Assembly (NCBI RefSeq): GCF_900143695.1
Contig: NZ_FRFE01000007.1
Location: 62,001-126,000, forward strand
Direction of reading: 5' to 3'
DNA: 64,000 bases
Source of the DNA: Desulfopila aestuarii DSM 18488
GTDB taxonomy: Bacteria; Desulfobacterota; Desulfobulbia; Desulfobulbales; Desulfocapsaceae
The notes beneath the pieces were generated by a model. It did not search any database, was not told the DNA's origin, and saw nothing but the letters and a program-made list of their open reading frames with translations. The position numbers and the translations under genes were made by a program. Shown piece by piece: positions 50,449 through 60,232 of the stretch (position 1 is the stretch's first letter; every line of letters starts with the position of its first letter).

Positions 50449-51897
50449 TTAATTGGCCAGTCTATCGATTTCCTTACCTTTGGAATCGATGATGGTTACT
50501 GCTACAGGTACACCGCCATCCAGGCGGTGGGTTGCGCAAGACATTCACGGGTCGTAGGCGCGCACCGCCATTTCCACCTGGTTCAACAACCCTTCGTTAT
50601 AATTACCATCCTTGATAAGCGAGGTAGCCGCCTGCTTCACACTCATATTCATGGGTGCGATGTTGTGGGTAGTACCGACAATCAGGTTGGCACTCTCGAT
50701 GCAGCCGTTGGCATCCGTGACATAGTCATGGATGAGCGTCCCACGCGGAGCTTCGACAATACCTACACCGCGTCCGGCCTTCGGTTCAACCTTGGCCCGG
50801 ATATCGGTATCGGTGATGCCATCCCACTCAAGCAACTCAAGGGTACGCTCACAGGCGTAGACCATCTCGATCAGTCGCGCATAATGGTACAACAAGGTCT
50901 GCTGTGCCGGTCGCCCGAACTGACTGCGGAACTGCTCCAGCGCCGCATTGGCCCGCGGAGTGGAGATCTTATCACAAACGTTGATTCTGGCAAGGGTATT
51001 GGATCGGTAGATCCCGCGCGGAGCTGCCAGATCGAGGTCAAAACCTTCGTTCCAGGATTTGGCGTAGGGCATTTTCGAATAGGCCCAGGGCTCCACATGC
51101 TCGCCAAGATAGTCGGCGTAATCGTCACCCTCAAAATCGACATAGCTGCCATCCGGTTTCATCAACCGCTGCTTGCCGTCATAGATCCTGAGCGAACCGT
51201 CTTCACGATCCACGGTGCCAAGAAAGCCGGTGGTGATATTCCCCAACTCGCTGATGACATCCATGTATTTTGAAAAGACATTGTTTATCGCGAAATCAAG
51301 CGAATAGAGAGAGAAATCAAGTAACGTCTCGGCATCTCTTTTCAGCTCCAGCCGTTCTTCTTCAAGCATCGGCTTGGCAAAACCACCCACAACACCAGCG
51401 ATGGGGTGAATCGCCTTGCCGGCAAAGCGCTCAAGCATCATCTGCCCCAGCTGGCGCATCTTCACTACCTTGGTGGCCAACTCGGGGTTCGCCTTGGCAA
51501 TGCCGATAACGTTTCTCACCGAGTAATCGGCATCCGGCCCCAGCACAAAATCAGGTGAGGCCAGAAAGAAGAAATGGAGAATCTTATCATTTATATGCGC
51601 CATCACCTGGCACAATTCTCGTAACTTATGGCCGGTCGCCGTCGGTTTTACCCCAAACGCCCCATCCACCGCCTTGTTGGAGGCCAGATGATGCATCCAG
51701 GGACAGATACCGCAGATCCGGTTAACGATACGAGGAACCTCCTCGGCCGGCCGCCCCTCAATAAATTTTTCGAACCCCCGCAGGGACTGGATGTGGAGGA
51801 ATGCGTCTTCCACATTGCCATTATCATCGAGATGAATGGCAATCTTTGCATGTCCTTCAATGCGGGAGACCGGGGCTATGTTTAAAACAGTTCCCAT
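50449..51897 (-). CDS. mvhA: [NiFeSe] hydrogenase large subunit MvhA with in-frame TGA as selenocysteine
   Basis: 482 residues if TGA 50545-50547 is read as Sec. ATG 51897 has GGAGGAGG upstream and starts one base after the mvhG stop (TAAC-ATG). The N-terminal nickel motif RICGICPWMHH and SRIEGH are present. A simple reading stops after VRAYDP, where group 3 hydrogenases have DP-C-x-x-C; the frame goes on as U-M-S-C-A-T-H, so Sec451 and Cys454 would bind nickel. A 25-residue tail follows His457, as needed for removal by a maturation protease, and ends at TAA 50449-50451. It splits hydrogen in the Mvh/Hdr complex. Confidence 0.93.
50511..50529 (-). promoter_or_regulatory. Bacterial SECIS-like hairpin in mvhA
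   Basis: Starting 16 nt after the TGA, CACCGCC pairs perfectly with GGCGGTG (7 bp) around the loop TGGAT. The loop covers nt 23-27 after the TGA, in the distance range known for bacterial SECIS elements read by SelB. Loop and spacing are the same as in mvhD. Confidence 0.82.
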
Positions 51898-51898
51898 G

Positions 51899-52843
51899 TT
51901 ATGCCTCCTCCTTGGTTGGCCGCTTCCTGAGCGGCTTGAGCATTCCATGAGCGCCGGAAAAACGCAACACGGAACGCCTGTCGATAACCGACTTGTAGTC
52001 AATGCCGTTGCTGGCAAGTGCGTTCATCATGTCCAGCATCTGGTTGCCATCTTTTCGTACCGGGCCAAAACAGCCGCGACAAGGAACCCGTGCAGAGATA
52101 CAGCTCGGCGCCCCACGGCGGGAGCAGCCAGCTACCGTCACCGGCCCAAGACAAAGAAAACCCTGCTCCAAAAGGCAGCGCATCTCGCTTAACGGCTCAT
52201 CCGCCTTGTATTTGGCGTTGGTGACAAAGCGCCGGATCTGACCGACATCCCCCTTGCCCTCCCGTTTGACAGGACAGGTGTCGCAGACACTTTTGCCCGG
52301 CAGTACCGGAGCCCGGTTCTCGAGAAGTGACATAAGCACTTCAGCAATATGGGCCGGATTGGGTGGACAGCCAGGCAACTGCATATCAATTTTCACCTTC
52401 TCGTCACAGGCATAAACCCGATCAAGCGGTGCCGGCACCTCCACGGTCGGGATTTTGGCCCCGGGGTCCGTGGTATGCGTTGCAAAGATATCCTCCCAGC
52501 TCTGCTGGCGATCCTGACCGTTCATCAGTGCAGGAATACCACCATGAGTGGCACAGGTGCCAAGGGCGATCAAGACGTCGCACTTGGCCCGCATCTCTTC
52601 CAAAACCTCGAGATGCTCATGGTTACTGACCCCGCCGGTGACGATACCCACCACCGCCTTAGGGATCGTGAGTGTCATCCCCTCGCCGGTCTGACCAAAA
52701 TATTTATGATCCATCAATACCGGAGCATGAACAATATCAAGCGCCTCGGTAATGATCGGAATCAGGTCCTCTCCGATATTGAGTATTGCGATTTCGCAGC
52801 CTGAACATGACCCAAGCCACTCCAAAGCAGTCGTTACTCCCAT
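51899..52843 (-). CDS. mvhG: [NiFe] hydrogenase small subunit MvhG
   Basis: 314 residues. It carries the iron-sulfur clusters that take electrons from the nickel site: WLGSCSGCEIAIL (proximal cluster), LGTCATHGGIPAL, LPGCPPNP, then SVCDTCPVKREG, and a Cys-rich end FLCLGPVTVAGCSRRGAPSCI...PCRGCFGP. The pattern matches the group 3 (F420-non-reducing, MvhG) type, without signal peptide, so it is cytoplasmic. It starts 11 bp after the mvhD stop, with AGGAGGTTGAG before the ATG, and runs almost into mvhA. Confidence 0.95.
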   Translation of the reverse strand: MGVTTALEWLGSCSGCEIAILNIGEDLIPIITEALDIVHAPVLMDHKYFGQTGEGMTLTIPKAVVGIVTGGVSNHEHLEVLEEMRAKCDVLIALGTCATHGGIPALMNGQDRQQSWEDIFATHTTDPGAKIPTVEVPAPLDRVYACDEKVKIDMQLPGCPPNPAHIAEVLMSLLENRAPVLPGKSVCDTCPVKREGKGDVGQIRRFVTNAKYKADEPLSEMRCLLEQGFLCLGPVTVAGCSRRGAPSCISARVPCRGCFGPVRKDGNQMLDMMNALASNGIDYKSVIDRRSVLRFSGAHGMLKPLRKRPTKEEA

Positions 52844-52854
52844 CTCAACCTCCT

Positions 52855-53274
52855 TTATGCCAATTCGGCATCCTGACTGTTAATTGGGCCCAACTGTTTG
52901 ATCCGGTTGGTCATTTTCGTTACCGCTGCGGCAAACTTGTCGGGTTCCGCCGAGGAAACCCAGGCAATTTCGAAGCGGCTGCTGTCGTATCCAAAATCCT
53001 CCATCAGATCGTTGATCATATCGGAGCGACTCAAGGCTGTATAATTACCATCCAGGTAATGACATTCACCAAGGTGTCAGCCAAGTACCATAACCCCGTC
53101 CGCCCCTTGGTTCAGGGCGTCCATGACATACTCCGGGTGGACCATGCCGGAGCACATGACCCGGATTATCCGCACGTTATGCGGATACTGCATCCTGGAA
53201 ATACCCGCGAGATCAGCAGCGGCGTAGGAGCACCAGTTGCAGCAAAATGCAATGATCTTCGGCTCAAAACTCAT
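52855..53274 (-). CDS. mvhD: MvhD-like electron-transfer subunit with in-frame TGA as selenocysteine
   Basis: 139 residues if TGA 53077-53079 is Sec66. ATG 53274 has AAAGGAG 8 nt upstream. The N-terminal part has [30 protein letters not shown] and [11 protein letters not shown], the known MvhD pattern. The family then has C-H-x-x-x-C-H-Y; here the frame reads U-H-L-G-E-C-H-Y and continues with [13 protein letters not shown]...[12 protein letters not shown] to TAA 52855-52857, all in the family style. MvhD carries a 2Fe-2S centre and links the hydrogenase MvhAG with HdrA. Sec replaces one of its cluster-region Cys. Confidence 0.92.
53044..53060 (-). promoter_or_regulatory. Bacterial SECIS-like hairpin in mvhD
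   Basis: ATTACC pairs with GGTAAT (6 bp) around the loop TGGAT. The loop covers nt 23-27 after the TGA, exactly as in mvhA, although the stem sequences differ; this looks like conserved structure rather than shared coding sequence. Confidence 0.78.
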
Positions 53275-53324
53275 GTGATCTACTCCTTTGTTCCATAACT
53301 CATATTCGTAAATGCACCACGATT

Positions 53325-56300
53325 TCAGACGGCTAGAGCGGCCTGAATCTGGCTGCTGATCTGCTTCATGGTGAAACCGGCCACATAGACGCCACGTTTC
53401 GGACAAGTGCCCATACAAAGGCCGCATCCCTTACACTTGGCAACGTTGACGGCGACGATCTTGCCTCCGCTTTCGTCCCCACGATCCATCAGGGTGATTG
53501 CCTTGTAGGGGCAGACATCGACACACAGAGCACAACCGTCGCAGTTCTTCTCATCAACGATCGCCTTGATCGCATCAAGGGAAACCGCCATCTTCGACAA
53601 CAGCGTCGCCGCGCGGGAAGAAGCGGCAAGGGCCTGGGCCACCGATTCCTCCATCGGTTTTGGATAATGCGCAAGACCAGCCACGAACATACCGTCGGTG
53701 GAGAAATCAACCGGTCGCAGTTTAGCGTGCGCTTCGATGAAGAAGCCGTCACCATCCACCGGCACCTTGAGCATCTTGGCCAGGTCTTTGGCGTTGTCCT
53801 TCGGCCTTATGGCGGAAGCAAGAATCACCATATCCGCCACAATCTTCAGCGGACGATGCAATACATGATCCCAGACTTCAACATCGAGCACCTGACCGTT
53901 CTCCGTCACTGTCGGCTTACCGTGCAACTCGTAGTTAATGAAGATGATGCCCATCTTCCGGGCCTGCCGGTACAGCGCCTCCCGCTGACCGTATGTACGC
54001 ATGTCACGGAAGAGGATGAAAATATTACGTTTCGGGTCCTCTTTCTTCAACCGAATAGCTGTCTGTACCGAGTGGGTGCAGCAGACTTTCGAGCAGTACA
54101 TGGCATCCTCTTCACGGGAGCCGACACACTGGATGAAAACGAAGGTGTTTGCCGAGCTGACATGCTTTTCCTTCAACTCGTGGAGCTTATCGAACTCGAT
54201 CGAGTTCACCACCTTTTTGAGCCGCCGATAGCCATACTCATCGGGTGAGTAGATCGATCCGCCGGTTGCAACGACTGTCACACCATGTTCGATGGTCGCA
54301 GTCTGTCCTTCCCGGCTCCTGATGGTGGTGCGGAAATTGCCGACAAAGCCTTCAACGCCGACCACCTCATGCTGCTTATGGATCACGATTCGCTCGTTCC
54401 AGATCACCTTGTCGATCAGTTTTCCGAGCCGCCCCGGGATATGTTCTCCCGACCAGGTATGCTTGAGGTGCAGGGCATTTCCGCCCAGAACATCGGTCCG
54501 TTCGATAAGATGGACATCAAAGCCCTGCTCAGCCATGTTCAGGGCTGCCGTCATCCCGGCTACACCGCCGCCGATAACAAGTCCTTTCTGGGTGATCGGC
54601 ACACTGATGTTTTTCAGTGAGGTACCATACGTCACCTTGGCTGCGGCCATCCGTACCAGATCCTTGGCCTTGGCGGTGGCCATGGCCGGAGTGTCCGAGT
54701 GAACCCAGGCATTCTGGTTTCTAATATTGGCCATTTCGACCAGATATTCGTTCAAACCTGCAGCCTTCAACGTCTCGCGAAACAACGGTTCATGAGTCCT
54801 CGGGGTACAAGCGGCGATCACGATCCGGTTCAGCTTCTGCTCGCGGATACGCTTGACGATCATATCCTGGGTATCCTGAGAACAGGAGAAGAGATTCCGC
54901 TCGACATAGACCACATTCGGCAGACTCTTCGCATACTCCTCCACCGCCGCGACATCGACAACACCGGCAATATTGGAACCGCAATGGCAGACAAACACCC
55001 CAAGACGCGGGTCTTCGTTGGCCACATCAAGCTCTTCGGGAAAGGTCGCCTCGGTGGACAGCTGATGCCGGGCCGGGGCCAGAACTTCCGACACTGCCGC
55101 GGCCGCTGCCGAGCCTTCAACCACCGACTGGGGGATGTCCTTTGGTCCGGAGAAAGTACCGCAGGTGAAAATGCCCTCACGGGAGGTGGTGACCGGTGCG
55201 AAATCGGACGTTGCGGCAAACTTGTCAGCGGTCAGACTGATACCGGCGATATCGGCAAGCGCCATTGTCTCTTTCGAGGTCTGCAAACCAACCGAGAGCA
55301 CCACCAGATCGTAATACTCCTCAAGCTGCCGCCCCTGTTCATTCACATAGGAGATGCGCAGATCACCTGTCGAACCTGCAGGCTCAACGCCATTCACTTT
55401 GCAGCGAACAAAACGGACACCCACCTCGTTCTTGGCGCGGTCCATATACCGGTCGAACTCCTTGCCGTGGGTCCTCATATCCATATAAAAAATGGAGGTC
55501 GCCAGGCCAGGAACGTGATCCTTGGCGATCACCGCCTCTTTTATGGCGTACATGCAGCAGACCGACGAGCAATACCCATTGTTGCAGAGATTCTCATCAC
55601 GGGAGCCGACACACTGCAAAAAGGCGACCTTATTCACCGGCTTGCCGTCCGACGGCCGTACTAGATGCCCTTCAGTGGGACCTGAGGCGGAGAGATACCG
55701 CTCCAGCTGCAACGAAGTGATGACGTTGGGGAAGTCACCATAGCCCCAGACCTGGGCAGGCTTGGGATCATAGGCTTCAAAACCCGGCGAGAGAATGACC
55801 GCACCGACGTTGATCGAGTGGATCTTCTCAGTGTCATTAAAATTGATCGCACCGGCGTCACATACCTTCTCGCAGAACCCACAGGCACCAGGCTTTTTCA
55901 AACGGATACAGTTTTCCGCATCTATCTGGTACTTCAGCGGTACCGCCTGAGCGTATTTTACAAAAATCGCCTTGCGCTTACCGGTTGCCGCGTCATATTC
56001 GCTGTCTACCTTCTTGGGGCATTTTTCGGTACAGGCCCCGCAGGCGATACATTTTTCCATGTCCACATAACGTGGAGCTTCTTTAACCGTAACAGTGAAA
56101 TTGCCAGCATCACCCGCGATCCCGGTAACTTCGCTTAACGTCATCAACTTTATATTTAAGTGCCGACCGCACTCCACCAGTTTTGGCGCGATAATTCACA
56201 TCGAGCAGTCGTTGGTAGGGAAGGTCTTGTCCAGCTGAGCCATAGCCCCGCCGATCGCGCCCGACTTCTCAACCAGGTAGACATAATAACCGGAGTCAGC

Positions 56301-56378
56301 GAGGTCCAGGGCTGCCTGCATCCCTGTGACACCACCACCCACGATCATCACCGACCCAATCTTGTTATTGTCCAGCAT
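53325..56378 (-). CDS. hdrA: Double-length HdrA with in-frame TGA as selenocysteine
   Basis: 1017 residues if TGA 56196-56198 is Sec61. ATG 56378 (GGAGAA upstream) opens an FAD domain, [21 protein letters not shown], and the frame reads [27 protein letters not shown], where HdrA proteins have Cys. Fe-S motifs [12 protein letters not shown] and CGFCEKVC follow. A second HdrA-like unit begins near residue 400 ([16 protein letters not shown]) with FAD site [16 protein letters not shown] but no Cys at the equivalent loop. Two ferredoxin motifs close the protein ([24 protein letters not shown]). It would bifurcate electrons from hydrogen. Confidence 0.93.
56158..56174 (-). promoter_or_regulatory. 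Bacterial SECIS-like hairpin in hdrA
   Basis: AGTGC pairs with GCACT, extended by a G-T wobble, around the loop GGTCG, which covers nt 28-32 after the TGA. The GGTC- loop resembles that of the dsrK-like gene and of E. coli fdhF. The hairpin lies 5 nt farther from the TGA than the other three, still within the usual range. Confidence 0.65.
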
Positions 56379-56469
56379 GACAGGTTTCTCCTCTCTTTAT
56401 ATAGACGCGGCCCACTTGACCGTCTGGGTTCCGCATCGATTGTCAGTCTCGTAAATGAGCCGCTTTTCC

Positions 56470-57921
56470 TTACTGCTTTTTGGGAAGAATCAGCGAATCC
56501 GCCACCAGCTCCCAGAGGTATTTCACCTCGATATGCAGATCATATTCCTTGGTAAGCGACTTCATGATCTGATCGCGACAGTTGTGACAGGGCGCAATGA
56601 TAAGCTCTGCTCCGGATTCCTGAATCTGCCGGGCCTTTACGCGGCCGTAAAAGACACGCTCCTCAGCATAGGGCATCGCCCAGGCACCGCCACCCGCGCC
56701 ACAGCAGTAGGCGCCGTTTCGATTGGGGTAAAGCTCACGCAGATCTTCGACACAGGCACCGGCAACTGCCCGCCCCTCTTCGAAATACGCCTGACCGAAA
56801 GCTTTCAGTGACTTTCGCCCGTAGTTGCAGGGGTCATGATAGGCCGCCGGCATATTGTGGATAGATTTGTCGAGCTGAATCCTGCCTTCTTTGATGTATT
56901 CAAGCAGCAGGTCAAAGACCGTCATGATCTTGAACTCGTTGAGTGCTTCTGGGAACCACTTGATCAACCCGGACCGGGTTGCGAAATAGGCGTGGCCTCA
57001 CTCTGGTAGGAGGAGAATTTTACAGTTCAACCTCCGCATGTTGTCGACGATCCGGCCGACCACGATTTTCATGGCCTCGTCATCTCCGGAGAAAAGCCCC
57101 CAGTTGACACCTTCCCAGTGTTCGGAAGGGATGGTCCAGGATTCTCCGGCAGCATAAAAGATCTTCCACCACCATTTCATGTCATCCGGCTCGGCAAACG
57201 GCTCCTTGGAGTTTACCGTCACCATCACCCGGGCACCATGGACGTCTATGGGCGTCTTGAATCCCGGACACTCGTCCTCAGCCAATTCTTCGCCCAGATC
57301 CTCACAGAGGAAAAGAAAGTCGTCTTTGGGGATACCGAGGTTGTTGCCGCGCTCAAGACACATCTGCACCCCTTTGTGGATGGGACCGGGAACGAGGTTT
57401 CTATCCCGTGAACCACGAATTTTCCGCATAAGGGCAGTGATCTTGATTCCGGCCGGGCAGGCCTCCTCACATTTGGCGCACATGGTACATTTCCATGGCC
57501 AACTGGATTCGAGCAGTTCCTGGTCCATGCCGAAGACCGCCATGCGGACAATCTTTCGTGGATCCAGACCGCCCACACCGGAGATGGGGCAGGCACTGGC
57601 GCAGGAGCCGCAGGTAAGACAGCTATCCGCCCAGGAAGGATCAAGCACCAGAGAACTTGAGGTGTCGGTGAGCACAATAGGCTCGCTTTCCACCTTTTCA
57701 ATCGGTTTGACAGCTTTAGGGTCCACATGGCTGGTGGGACGAACGAGAGGCTCACGACCAAATTTGTCGCAAAGCCCCTGGTAGTCCTGGAACTTCATAA
57801 GATACTTGCGCCCTGGGCCTTCCTTGGCAGGAAGGGTTCCGGCGTTGATCCAGTTTCTTATGGTGTTCCGATGTACTCCAAATTCCTCCGCCAGCTCACT
57901 GACTTTAAATTCGTACATCAT
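56470..57921 (-). CDS. HTH-fused DsrK/HdrD-like iron-sulfur protein with in-frame TGA as selenocysteine
   Basis: 483 residues if TGA 56998-57000 is Sec308. Residues 1-45 look like a MerR/excisionase-type helix-turn-helix (KVSELAEEFGVHRNTIRNWINAG). A dicluster ferredoxin part has CLTCGSCASACP and CTMCAKCEEACP (about 100-160). The first CCG domain reads WTIPSEHWEGVNWGLFSGDDEA...LLLPE-U-GHAY, where DsrK/HdrD proteins have E-C-G-H; the second has HDPCNYGR (Cys365), YCCGAGGG (406-407) and APCHNC (445, 448), which bind the noncubane cluster. It would replace HdrBC as the disulfide- or electron-acceptor-reducing subunit. It lies 15 bp after the protease gene. Confidence 0.9.
56965..56981 (-). promoter_or_regulatory. 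Bacterial SECIS-like hairpin in the dsrK-like gene
   Basis: CAACCC pairs with GGGTTG (6 bp) around the loop GGTCC, which covers nt 23-27 after the TGA, the same place as in mvhA and mvhD. The loop begins GGTC like that of the E. coli fdhF element. Confidence 0.78.
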
Positions 57922-57936
57922 AAACGGTTACCTCAC

Positions 57937-58419
57937 TTAGCTTTGTTCGGAAAGAATGCGAAAGATCTCTTCACATGCTCGGGAAACGGCAGCAGACATG
58001 GCTGGTGTCAAACCCGGCGCGATCTCCTCCGGGATATATTCAACCTGGGCCGCGAGAATGATCACGCGGATCCCGGTGTGCTGTTCAAGTTCAAGCAGCA
58101 GATTGACGGTGGGAAACTGATGAAGGGAAAAATCGTGGATCTTCTTGGCAGGGATATCGGCAGGGCGAATCCGGAAAACCTCACCCGGCTCCTTCCCCGG
58201 AAAATCGACCGCGTCAAGAATGACGATCGTTTCCGGCCGCTCCTCGCTGGAAAGCAGATAATCAAACAGGTACTCCCGAACACCGGTTCCGGCGTCGACA
58301 GCCTCCACGCTTTCAGGTAAAATAGAGGAACTATTGAGCCGTTCAACAACTGCCGGCCCAAAACCGTCGTCCCCCATAATTTCGTTACCGCAGCCAAAAA
58401 TTATCGTTGAGCGTACCAT
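57937..58419 (-). CDS. [NiFe] hydrogenase maturation protease (HyaD/HycI family)
   Basis: 160 residues from ATG 58419 (GGGGAACA directly upstream; the frame is open to 58464). STIIFGCGNEIMGDDGFGPAVVERL holds the first metal-binding Glu/Asp region, then EAVDAGTGVREYLFDYL, IVILDAVDFPGKEPGEVF with the second Asp, and HDFSLHQFP with the third ligand His. This family removes the C-terminal tail of hydrogenase large subunits after nickel insertion. It opens the cluster whose MvhA has a 25-residue tail beyond U-M-S-C-A-T-H, so MvhA is its obvious target. Confidence 0.93.
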   Translation of the reverse strand: MVRSTIIFGCGNEIMGDDGFGPAVVERLNSSSILPESVEAVDAGTGVREYLFDYLLSSEERPETIVILDAVDFPGKEPGEVFRIRPADIPAKKIHDFSLHQFPTVNLLLELEQHTGIRVIILAAQVEYIPEEIAPGLTPAMSAAVSRACEEIFRILSEQS

Positions 58420-59027
58420 TGTTCCCCTTGTGCAAAGTGTGCTTGAGTTGCAATTATTCGCCAAACTACCACTCGCCCCTTACAAGTTCAAGCAGTTATT
58501 TATATAGGTCTGGGCGTTATTCACATATCATCTCGTTTTTAATAGTTATTTATTAAAGTATTTTCAGAAACCGCGTTTCACCAACCCACACCGTAGCACC
58601 ATCCACAGCGTAGGAATAACCTCCCCATATCCTATGGTTGACCGTGCCAGCTTCTCTAAGTTGCGACCAAATTGACCAGGTTGCTGGCAACTCCGACAAA
58701 CCAACCCCACCTATCCACACATGATTTTGATTTTATTTATTAATAAACAGACAATTAGGACACCTCGTCCAGTGGATCGGAAACCTCATTCCCAAGACTG
58801 ATGATCTTGTAAAAGAAATGAATTTCACCATACGGATGGGCTCTGCAGAAAAGAGCAGACTTCACAGAAAGTTCGATGGACGGCGGCATGATGACTGCCG
58901 CACGAAAGCAAGAAGGGGAAAACGGATCGGTTCAGAAGTCGTCTCTTCCGTTCGGTTGCGATTGAGCACGACAGCCAAACGAAAGAGGCATTGACACCAA
59001 GGAAGGGATGGGAGGCAAGGGGCTATA
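58420..59027. other. Long intergenic region upstream of the hydrogenase cluster
   Basis: 608 bp. The part nearest the cluster (58440-58560) is AT-rich and should hold its promoter, read on the minus strand. A frame at 58862-59146 overlaps galE and has no family-like sequence. A sigma-54-like match was judged wrong in spacing. No RNA gene or terminator was seen. Confidence 0.45.
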
Positions 59028-60047
59028 TCATCCCGGATATCCTTGCGGATTCTGCATCTGCCAGCGCCAGGTATCCTCACACATCTCAGCAATACCACGC
59101 TCAGCTTTCCAACCCAGTTCAGTGAGCGCTTTGGCGGGATCAGCATAACAGGCAGCTATATCTCCGGCCCGACGGCCAGCAATCACATAGGGCACCTCTC
59201 GGCCGCTGGCTTTTTTGAAGGCCTTAACCATATCCAGTACGCTGTATCCCTGGCCGGTACCGAGATTGTAGACCACCACCCCGGTTCTTTCCGTCAACTT
59301 TTCGATGGCCCGTACATGACCGATGGCAAGATCAACCACGTGAATATAGTCCCGCACGCCGGTGCCATCCTTAGTGGGATAATCATTGCCAAAGACGGTC
59401 AGTTTGTCCAGCTTGCCAACCGCCACCTGCGAAACATAGGGCATCAGGTTGTTGGGGATACCGTTCGGATCTTCCCCTATCCTGCCACTCTTATGGGCGC
59501 CCACCGGGTTGAAATATCTGAGCAGGATGACGTTCCATGCCGGGTCGGCCAGCTGAACATCGGTGAGAATCTCTTCAATCATCAGTTTGGTCCGCCCGTA
59601 AGGGTTCGTGCATGAAAGCGGAAAATTCTCGAGGATCGGCACCGTCGCCGGGTCGCCATAGACGGTGGCCGACGAACTGAAAACGATGTTCTTCACCCCA
59701 TACTTTGCCATCACCTCGGCAAGAATAAACGTACCGGTGAGGTTATTATGATAATAGAGCAACGGCTTCTGAACAGACTCGCCCACCGCCTTCAGACCCG
59801 CGAAATGAATGACCGCATCAAAAGGTTCATCAGTCGTCGCAAAAACCGTGTCAAGTCGATCCTTATCCAGAAGATCCACGTGATGAAACGAGACCGTCTT
59901 ACCGGTCAGTTCCTCGACCCGTTTCAGTGCCTCTTTCTTGGCATTTACGAGATTATCGACCACAGTCACCCTGTGCCCGCAGTTAAGCAGTTCAATACAG
60001 GTATGACTGCCGATATATCCGGCTCCACCGGTGACGAGAATATGCAT
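59028..60047 (-). CDS. galE: UDP-glucose 4-epimerase
   Basis: 339 residues, full length. NAD-binding [19 protein letters not shown] at the start, [13 protein letters not shown], the catalytic [10 protein letters not shown] and [12 protein letters not shown] (Ser/Thr-Tyr-x3-Lys), [11 protein letters not shown], and [16 protein letters not shown] are all present. It interconverts UDP-glucose and UDP-galactose for surface polysaccharide or galactose use. GCAGGTGC stands before ATG 60047. It stands alone among signalling genes. Confidence 0.97.
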   Translation of the reverse strand: MHILVTGGAGYIGSHTCIELLNCGHRVTVVDNLVNAKKEALKRVEELTGKTVSFHHVDLLDKDRLDTVFATTDEPFDAVIHFAGLKAVGESVQKPLLYYHNNLTGTFILAEVMAKYGVKNIVFSSSATVYGDPATVPILENFPLSCTNPYGRTKLMIEEILTDVQLADPAWNVILLRYFNPVGAHKSGRIGEDPNGIPNNLMPYVSQVAVGKLDKLTVFGNDYPTKDGTGVRDYIHVVDLAIGHVRAIEKLTERTGVVVYNLGTGQGYSVLDMVKAFKKASGREVPYVIAGRRAGDIAACYADPAKALTELGWKAERGIAEMCEDTWRWQMQNPQGYPG

Positions 60048-60178
60048 GTTGCACCTGCCTTATGGATTAAATTTCGTCGTGGGAATAAATATTTTTTTCT
60101 CTGTAATCAGATGCATAGTAATACAGAATGCCATCATGGCAATCAGAAAGAGCAGGATTTTTCCAGAAAGAAAACGAC

Positions 60179-60209
60179 AAGGCCTGAGCAATACTGATGC
60201 TCAGGCCTT
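60179..60209 (-). terminator. Hairpin after the chemoreceptor gene
   Basis: AAGGCCTGAGCA (60179-60190) and TGCTCAGGCCTT (60198-60209) form a perfect 12-bp stem with a 7-nt loop, 24 bp after the chemoreceptor stop. On the minus strand it is followed by GTCGTTTTC, a weak T-run. Confidence 0.75.
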
Positions 60210-60232
60210 CATGTTACTGGGGAGAGTACTGA

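Noticed and set aside
50545-57000. Reading the four interrupted hydrogenase-cluster genes as pseudogenes or sequence errors
   Set aside because: All four interruptions are TGA, all at conserved Cys positions, with intact frame and hairpins after each. Random decay would give frameshifts and other stop codons.
58449-58463. Sigma-54-like promoter on the minus strand before the maturation protease gene
   Set aside because: TGGCGAATAATTGCA has GG and GC separated by 9 bases; sigma-54 sites need 10.
58862-59146. Open frame overlapping the end of galE
   Set aside because: It is an out-of-frame shadow of galE for half of its length.
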